A stretch of DNA of 19,972 nt from an uncultured Ignavibacteria bacterium (GTDB lineage: Bacteria; Bacteroidota; Ignavibacteria; Ignavibacteriales; Ignavibacteriaceae). Numbering within the stretch: the stretch's first letter is position 1; the number at the start of each line of letters is the position of its first letter. Below are positions 14,745 to 19,972 of this stretch, piece after piece. Below the pieces are notes generated by a model that worked only from the letters and a program-made list of their open reading frames with translations, was not told where the DNA came from and searched no databases. The position numbers and the translations under genes were made by a program. The stretch is from NCBI GenBank assembly GCA_937996765.1, contig CALKUG010000101.1, forward strand, positions 1 to 19,972, given 5' to 3'.

Positions 14745-15426
14745 ACCAACGGTTATTGTTACAGGTGCATCTTCAGGAATTGGTAAATCAGTTTGCGAGC
14801 ATTTTGTAAATATGGGTTTCCGTGTTGCGGGTATATCACGCAGAAGTATTGCCAAAGAAAGCTTTAGAAACCCTGACTTATTCAATTCTTACGTCTGTGA
14901 TGTTTCATCAAAAGAACAAGTAAATTCGGTGTTCTCTCAAATAATAGGCGATGAACCTATAATACTAATAAACGCTGCCGGCATCACTTCTTTTAATGCC
15001 GCTACTGACGATTCGGTAGATGTGCTTGAATCTGTTATTCAAACCAATTTGCTTGGTTCTATTTACACCATAAAAGCTGTTCTCAATCAGATGGTTGAAA
15101 AAAAACAAGGTGTAATAGTTTCGGTGCTCTCTGTAGTAGCTGAAAAAATATTTACCAGAAGCAGTGCTTACTCAGCAAGTAAATCGGGTTTAGCCGCATT
15201 TACAAAAGTGTTGCGTGAAGAGGTAAGAACATCGGGAGTGAAAGTGATTAACGTGTATCCCGGAGCAACAGATACTCCCATTTGGTCGGAGGGAATGTTG
15301 ACAAAATTCTCAAGCAGAATGATGAAAACAGATGAAGTTGCCAAAATAATTTTTGACGTTTCTACTTCAAGTGGTTCACCAATTGTCGAGGAGATAGTTT
15401 TGCGGCCGCAGTTAGGCGATTTATAA
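14737..15426 (+). CDS. Short-chain dehydrogenase/reductase, candidate sepiapterin-type reductase
   Basis: The 229-residue classical SDR has the NAD(P)-binding TGASSGIG (9-16), INAAG (78-82), catalytic Tyr145 and Lys149 in YSASK, a Ser near 132, Asn104 and the PG turn at 175-176. Basic residues after the second strand (SRRS, 34-37) favour NADPH. The fold alone does not give the substrate. Its place directly after PTPS and folE, with an 8-base overlap, suggests reduction of 6-pyruvoyl-tetrahydropterin, the step done by sepiapterin reductase, which is itself an SDR. A general carbonyl reductase is the alternative. The gene ends 4 bases before the operon's terminator stem. Confidence 0.88.
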   Translation: MSKPTVIVTGASSGIGKSVCEHFVNMGFRVAGISRRSIAKESFRNPDLFNSYVCDVSSKEQVNSVFSQIIGDEPIILINAAGITSFNAATDDSVDVLESVIQTNLLGSIYTIKAVLNQMVEKKQGVIVSVLSVVAEKIFTRSSAYSASKSGLAAFTKVLREEVRTSGVKVINVYPGATDTPIWSEGMLTKFSSRMMKTDEVAKIIFDVSTSSGSPIVEEIVLRPQLGDL

Positions 15427-15430
15427 ATTC

Positions 15431-15467
15431 AAAAAACAAAGGCAGGATTAACCTGCCTTTGTTTTTT
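15431..15467. terminator. Strong bidirectional Rho-independent terminator
   Basis: AAAAAACAAAGGCAGG (15431-15446), loop ATTAA, then the exact complement CCTGCCTTTGTTTTTT (15452-15467). This gives a 16-bp stem with A-tract before and T-tract after, so it works for both strands. It ends the plus-strand Prx-pterin operon and the convergent YfcC gene. Confidence 0.95.
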
Positions 15468-15476
15468 AGTATTTAA

Positions 15477-16859
15477 CTAAACGTAATTAATGAAGAATGG
15501 GGGAATCAGTAACACTAAAGCAAGTATAAAGTAATACACTTGTAGAGGCAACATCCACTTGAACCATTTTTCGTAAGGTATCTGCGCAAGTCCTAACACG
15601 CCCATGGTAACACCCGAAGTAGGGAGTATGGGGTTTATCCACCCATCACCAAATTGAAAGGCGAGAACCGCTGTTTGACGCGATACGCCTACCAAGTCGG
15701 CAAGAGGAGCCATGATAGGCATAGTCAAAGCTGCCTGACCTGAACCGGAGTGAATAAAAAAGTTAATTATACCATGCGAAACAAACATAGCTTGCGAAGC
15801 TATAACGGGATGGAAATGACTAATTTGTTCAGCTATGGCATAGAGGAAAGAATCTAAAATCATTCCATTTTCGGCAATTACCAATATACCGCGAGCTGTT
15901 CCGATTATGAGGGCTACACCCATCATATCTTTGGCCCCTTCTTTAAACGAATCGGCCATAGTATTGATATGCATTTTGCCTACAAATCCACTCACAATTC
16001 CTAAGCCCAAAAACAGAGCCGCAATCTCGGTGATGTACCAATGGAATTGTAAAATTCCAACAACTAAAAACACCATCGAAAGCAGGAAGAGAATTAAAAC
16101 GGCTTTATGATTCCAAGTGAATTCTGTGTTCTCATCTATTTTGTTGTAAGTTCTTTTTTGGTCAATTTCATAAACAATTGAGCTCTGTGGATTTTTCTTG
16201 ATTTTCGCGGCATACCACATTACAAAAGAAACAGCTGAAATTGTAGAAATAATCCATACAACTATGCGATATTCAAGCCCTGAGTACAAGCGTATTTCTG
16301 CAATGCTTTGGGCAATCCCTATGGTAAAAGGATTGAATAATGCTCCTGCAAATCCCGCTGCTGCTCCGAGAAAAGGAATTGCAGTTCCAACAATACTGTC
16401 ATATCCTAAGGAAAGGGCAAGAGGTATAAAAATGAGAACAAAGGGTAAAGTCTCTTCACTCATTCCAAAAACTGCTCCTCCTAAAGAGAAAATGGTCATA
16501 GTAACAGGAATGAGATAAATTTGTAGGTGGGGTTTACGCTGGAAAAAGAGTGCAAGCTTTTGGAGTCCTGCTGTAATAGCACCGGTGCCGGTAATAATCA
16601 TAAAAGCACCACCAATTACAAACAGGAATGAAATAATTTTTGCTGCTTCAACAAAGCCGCGAACCGGCGACATCAAAACATCACCTAAACCTTGTGGGTT
16701 TGCGGATTTGAATTGGAAGGAGTTGGGTACTACAATAGTACGACCTTCTTTTTCAATACGCTGGTATTCCCCTCCGGGAACAATCCATGTGAGGATGGCA
16801 ACTAATACCACCACAAAAAAAATCATAACTAAAGTGTTTAAATGAAGATATTTTTTCAC
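15477..16859 (-). CDS. YfcC/DcuC-superfamily membrane transporter
   Basis: The 460-residue protein has about 11-12 hydrophobic helices. It carries the YfcC pattern GGAVFGMSEETLPFVLIFIPLA and the following GTAIPFLGAAAGFAGALFNPFTIGIAQSIAE. A second-half motif FIHSGSGQAALTMPIMAPLADL and FQFGDGWINPILPTSG is also typical. Relatives are annotated as basic amino-acid antiporters, C4-dicarboxylate carriers or uncharacterised YfcC transporters, so the substrate is not determined. The translated start is a GTG at 16857-16859; there is no ATG in frame just upstream and no Shine-Dalgarno, so the exact start is uncertain, although the N-terminal first helix looks complete. It is divergent from the PAS kinase at 17075 and convergent with the SDR. 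Confidence 0.9.
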   Translation of the reverse strand: MKKYLHLNTLVMIFFVVVLVAILTWIVPGGEYQRIEKEGRTIVVPNSFQFKSANPQGLGDVLMSPVRGFVEAAKIISFLFVIGGAFMIITGTGAITAGLQKLALFFQRKPHLQIYLIPVTMTIFSLGGAVFGMSEETLPFVLIFIPLALSLGYDSIVGTAIPFLGAAAGFAGALFNPFTIGIAQSIAEIRLYSGLEYRIVVWIISTISAVSFVMWYAAKIKKNPQSSIVYEIDQKRTYNKIDENTEFTWNHKAVLILFLLSMVFLVVGILQFHWYITEIAALFLGLGIVSGFVGKMHINTMADSFKEGAKDMMGVALIIGTARGILVIAENGMILDSFLYAIAEQISHFHPVIASQAMFVSHGIINFFIHSGSGQAALTMPIMAPLADLVGVSRQTAVLAFQFGDGWINPILPTSGVTMGVLGLAQIPYEKWFKWMLPLQVYYFILALVLLIPPFFINYV

Positions 16860-17074
16860 GTGATAACCATAAAATGAATATTTCTAAAAAAATGTTTGTT
16901 TTTATTTGTAAACTTGAATAATTTGAACGTATGGATATGATTAGTTAACTGTGGTATAAAATTACAACTATTTATAACATATAACCAAAACCTTAGAATA
17001 AAATTTAAGAGAAATAGTTAACAAAATTCCCAAATCTGTTTTAGGTAGCAGATTTTAGCAAGGTAGGGATTATT

Positions 17075-19060
17075 ATGATGGATAATAGTGTTGAGGGGAA
17101 ACATAAATCTCGTATGGATATACTAAGTAACATCAACGAAATGATACTTGTTGTTGATGAATTGGGTATAATAAAATATTGCAATAAAAAAGCTGAAGAG
17201 TACTTTATTCTGAATTATCAGGATATAGTAGGGAAGTATCTTTTTGATATTGCCAACTACAAAGGTTCTACATCAGTTAAAAGAGAAATTAATGCAAAGC
17301 TCATCAATGGCAAATCGTGGATGGGCGATTTAACTGTAGTTATCAATACTACAGGCAATGAATTCCCTCTTTATTCCTGCATTTTCCCCCTTTATGATAA
17401 CCAAAAATATGTTGGCTCTATTTCTATAAGCAAACTTCACGGTGAGCTTCATGAGGATTTTATAGACGCAAGCCAAGGGAATCGTGCGTTCCGTTCACTG
17501 CTTAATAATTCATTCGATGTTCTATATATATTTGATGAAGAGGGAAAGATACTTTATATCAATTCCGCATCCGAAACAATATTTGGATATCAAACATCAG
17601 AAATGCTTGGACATTCTTTTGCAGAATTTTTTGATGTTGATCAGTTGGCACTTGTAAGTTCAAAGTTTTCAGAAAAAATAACTGGGCAAAAAGAAATATC
17701 CGATCCCTATGAAATCAGGTTTGCTCGTAAGGACGGAAAAGTAGAATGGCTCGAAATTAAATCGTGGTTAATTCAAAACGAAAAGGGTGGTCGTAACATT
17801 GTTGGTGCGGCTCGTGTTATCACGGAACAAAAAATTGCAATCAAAAAACTGGAGTGGAGCGAAAGACGGCTTGAAACAATAATTGAAAGTGCAAACGATG
17901 GAATACTTACTGTTAACTTGCGCCATTATTTGGTTTATGTTAACTCCTCCACCTTGCAGATGTTTGGTTATGAACGAGATGAAGTAATTGGAAAGCGAGT
18001 TACGGATTTTATACCTAAGGACGAACACTTAGTTTATTTTGGTCATCTTAAGTCGGCACTTTCCCAGAGGGATAATCAAAGAGCGGTTTATCGATTGCAC
18101 GGTCTCAAAAAAGATGGGTCAACATTTCCGTTTGAATTTACTGTCTCGATAATACCCGAAGGAAAAGACGAAAGTATAACCATTGTTTTAAGGGATATTA
18201 CTGCCCAGATAGAAGCTGAAGAAGAAAAAAATAGATACATCTTGGAGCTTGCACGGAAACAAGAAGAAATTGAAAGAATTGCCAATAAGCTTACGATTAC
18301 TAACGCTGAGTTGTTGGAATCACGAAATGAACTCGCTGAAATTAATGATGGTAAAGATAAATTCTTCTCGATAATAGCACACGATTTAAAGGGACCGTTT
18401 TCCGGACTTATTTCAATGAGTGAATACCTCCGCGATGAAGCCCACAGCTCATCCAAAGAAGAAATACAAGAATTAAGCGATACTATACTCACCTCTGCCA
18501 AATTGGTTTACAATTTGTTAAACAATTTGTTGCAATGGAGTCGTGTGCAAATGGGAAGAGTTACTCCTCATCACGATAGAGTGATAGTGGATGAACTTTT
18601 ACATGAGATTGAGAGATTGTATTCGCATAGTGCCACGGAGAAAAGTATCGAATTAATTTTAGTGAGTTTTTCTAATGCATACATCATTGCAGATAGGCAC
18701 ATGATTTTAACCGTTTTAAGAAACCTGGTAAGTAATGCAATAAAATTTACACCTCAAGGTGGTAAGGTGCTTTTGGGTGCGCGTTTGAAGAATGATTCAG
18801 TAGAAATTTCAATCCAGGATACCGGTATAGGTATGCCGCCTCAATTGATTAAAAATCTCTTCAGAATTGATAGAAAAGTAACAAGGGTGGGAACCGCACA
18901 TGAAGAAGGAACAGGAATGGGCCTGATAATGGCAAAAGAGTTTATAAAAAAGAATGGTGGCAGTATTTCCTTACACTCCCAGGAGGGAGAAGGAAGCACT
19001 TTTACAGTAGTACTTCCCTTACCGAAAAAAAAGAGTATGGCAGATAAGAAAAAAGGCTAA
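17075..19060 (+). CDS. Soluble three-PAS sensor histidine kinase
   Basis: The 661-residue protein lacks membrane helices. It shows PAS domains at about 15-120, 137-252 and 263-378, then a charged coiled coil (about 376-428), a HisKA domain and HATPase_c. The H-box SIIAHDLKGPF has His436, in contrast to Asn in the hybrid kinase at 947. N-box Asn554 (LVSNAIKF), G1 DTGIGM (582-587) and G2 GTGMGL (612-617) are intact. No receiver is fused and no response regulator adjoins it, so it is an orphan that may signal to the stand-alone receiver at 12112 or to the hybrid's receiver. PAS cofactors cannot be read from sequence. A short lysine-rich tail ends the protein, whose stop overlaps the convergent xth gene by 4 bases. 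Confidence 0.94.
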   Translation: MMDNSVEGKHKSRMDILSNINEMILVVDELGIIKYCNKKAEEYFILNYQDIVGKYLFDIANYKGSTSVKREINAKLINGKSWMGDLTVVINTTGNEFPLYSCIFPLYDNQKYVGSISISKLHGELHEDFIDASQGNRAFRSLLNNSFDVLYIFDEEGKILYINSASETIFGYQTSEMLGHSFAEFFDVDQLALVSSKFSEKITGQKEISDPYEIRFARKDGKVEWLEIKSWLIQNEKGGRNIVGAARVITEQKIAIKKLEWSERRLETIIESANDGILTVNLRHYLVYVNSSTLQMFGYERDEVIGKRVTDFIPKDEHLVYFGHLKSALSQRDNQRAVYRLHGLKKDGSTFPFEFTVSIIPEGKDESITIVLRDITAQIEAEEEKNRYILELARKQEEIERIANKLTITNAELLESRNELAEINDGKDKFFSIIAHDLKGPFSGLISMSEYLRDEAHSSSKEEIQELSDTILTSAKLVYNLLNNLLQWSRVQMGRVTPHHDRVIVDELLHEIERLYSHSATEKSIELILVSFSNAYIIADRHMILTVLRNLVSNAIKFTPQGGKVLLGARLKNDSVEISIQDTGIGMPPQLIKNLFRIDRKVTRVGTAHEEGTGMGLIMAKEFIKKNGGSISLHSQEGEGSTFTVVLPLPKKKSMADKKKG

Positions 19061-19818
19061 ATATCTATCGAAACAGGGCAGTGGTCTGAGCCCATTACAT
19101 CTGCATGTATTGAGGCGTTCTTCACCAACGGTTTAAAACCACTGTTTACAAAAAAGTAATCAATTCTCCAACCCACATTACGCTCGCGGGCTCTTGTTAC
19201 CATATCCCACCATGTGTAGTTTGCACCTTCAGTGTTAAACATTCTAAAGGTGTCCACAAATCCTGCTTCTACAAACTTATCCATCCAATCACGTTCTATC
19301 GGCAAGAATCCCGAAGTATTCGCATTTTCTTTGGGTCGGGCCAAGTCAATTTCGTAGTGGGCTGTGTTAAAATCACCACAAATAACAACATTTTTTCCTT
19401 GGGCAACTATATTGTTTGTATAGTTGAGAAAACAATCATAAAAATCCATTTTGTACTGTAATCGTTCTTCACGCGATTTACCATTGGGGTAGTAGTTGTT
19501 AATAAGCACAAAGTTCTCGAATTCAGCAACAATTATTCTTCCTTCATCATCAAACCGAGGAACGCCGTAACCGTGTGAAACCGAAAGCGGTTTTTGTTTG
19601 GTGTAAATTGCAACACCGGAGTAGCCCTTTTTTACAATTGATGAGGAGAAGTAAGAAGTGTATCCGTCAATGTTAAGTAACTCGGGAGTTAACTGTTCTG
19701 GGGAAGCTTTTGTTTCTTGTAAACAAAAAATATCAGGGCTCTCTTTTTGAACCCAATCATAAAAACCTTTTTTAGCTATTGCCCTGATTCCGTTAACATT
19801 CCAACTTACTATGCGCAT
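19057..19818 (-). CDS. xth: Exodeoxyribonuclease III (AP endonuclease)
   Basis: The 253-residue enzyme has the full exonuclease-endonuclease-phosphatase site: Asn7 in SWNVNGIRA, Glu35 in LQETKAS, Asp149 and Asn151 in GDFNTAH, WRIDYFFV (217-224) and the catalytic pair Asp245-His246 in GSDHCP. It nicks DNA at abasic sites and trims 3' blocking groups during base excision repair. It acts in the cytoplasm on damaged chromosomal DNA. It is complete and about the usual length. Its end shares bases with the stop of the PAS kinase (CTAA, where both genes stop). A weak AGAAAGA lies before the ATG at 19818. Confidence 0.97.
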   Translation of the reverse strand: MRIVSWNVNGIRAIAKKGFYDWVQKESPDIFCLQETKASPEQLTPELLNIDGYTSYFSSSIVKKGYSGVAIYTKQKPLSVSHGYGVPRFDDEGRIIVAEFENFVLINNYYPNGKSREERLQYKMDFYDCFLNYTNNIVAQGKNVVICGDFNTAHYEIDLARPKENANTSGFLPIERDWMDKFVEAGFVDTFRMFNTEGANYTWWDMVTRARERNVGWRIDYFFVNSGFKPLVKNASIHADVMGSDHCPVSIDI

Positions 19819-19877
19819 ATTTTCTTTCTGTTTTTGCTTAAAATAAGAATATAAAGATAATGAATAAGTTGGAAATT

Positions 19878-19930
19878 AGGTGAGAGGAAAGGGGGAAAGA
19901 GGTGAGAGGACAGAGGTGAGAGGTCAGAGG
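19878..19930. repeat. Purine-rich short tandem repeat, AGGTGAGAGG core
   Basis: The core AGGTGAGAGG occurs at 19878-19887, 19900-19909 and 19914-19923. The last two sit in 14-base units, AGAGGTGAGAGGAC and AGAGGTGAGAGGTC (19898-19925), followed by a partial AGAGG. The plus strand here is almost all purine, unlike the surrounding AT-rich sequence. It is non-coding and lies upstream of xth. Confidence 0.85.
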
Positions 19931-19938
19931 GAAAATGA

Positions 19939-19959
19939 GGACTCGGGACTCAGGACTCA
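19939..19959. repeat. Three tandem 7-bp units, GGACTC(G/A)
   Basis: GGACTC starts at 19939, 19946 and 19953, a strict 7-base period with the seventh base G, A, A. It is immediately next to the purine-rich repeats, probably part of one larger repetitive tract that continues beyond the window. Confidence 0.85.
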
Positions 19960-19972
19960 GGGGGAAATCGGG

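Overview
The window is an AT-rich bacterial chromosome segment with compact gene order. Weak or absent Shine-Dalgarno sequences before many starts, a DUF2911 lipid-exported protein type, a CRY-DASH photolyase, Rex, and PAS-rich sensor kinases suggest a member of the Bacteroidota/Ignavibacteriota (FCB) group. This assignment comes from protein style only; no 16S or other marker is present. I see no tRNA, rRNA, CRISPR array, insertion sequence or phage gene.

Layout. (1) 1-4051 is a signalling block. A membrane 7TM sensor protein runs off the left edge on the minus strand and is divergent from a 1034-residue, five-PAS hybrid histidine kinase. That kinase has Asn where the phospho-accepting His should be. 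(2) 4060-5156 holds an HxlR-family regulator with a long charged tail, divergent from an RlpA-like lipoprotein. (3) 5244-8780, all on the minus strand, runs CRY-DASH photolyase, small thioredoxin-fold protein, Rex, Sco and PCu(A)C. The last four are tightly packed and look like a redox-controlled module for copper delivery to cytochrome oxidase. (4) 8939-10952 holds a double-VOC protein and a dGTPase-like HD hydrolase. (5) 10997-12510 holds a DUF2911 protein, a MerC-like membrane protein and a stand-alone response regulator. (6) 12816-15426 is a five-gene plus-strand operon: two peroxiredoxins, a 6-pyruvoyl-tetrahydropterin synthase (PTPS), GTP cyclohydrolase I and an SDR reductase. It ends at a textbook bidirectional terminator and reads as peroxide defence coupled to tetrahydrobiopterin-type pterin synthesis. 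(7) 15477-19818 holds a YfcC-type transporter, a soluble three-PAS histidine kinase with an intact H-box, and exonuclease III. (8) The right edge carries short purine-rich tandem repeats unlike the surrounding sequence.

How the parts fit. Much of the window concerns redox and oxygen: NADH sensing (Rex), oxidase copper assembly (Sco, PCu(A)C), peroxide removal (two Prx), DNA damage repair (photolyase, exonuclease III) and dNTP control (dGTPase). Three sensor proteins and one orphan receiver are unpaired in the usual sense, so phosphorelay partners may be shared. The observations most worth checking are the His-to-Asn change in the hybrid kinase, an exact beta-clamp-binding pentapeptide at the C-terminus of the photolyase, and the Prx-pterin operon. 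No wholly new system is evident; these are unusual versions or combinations of known families.
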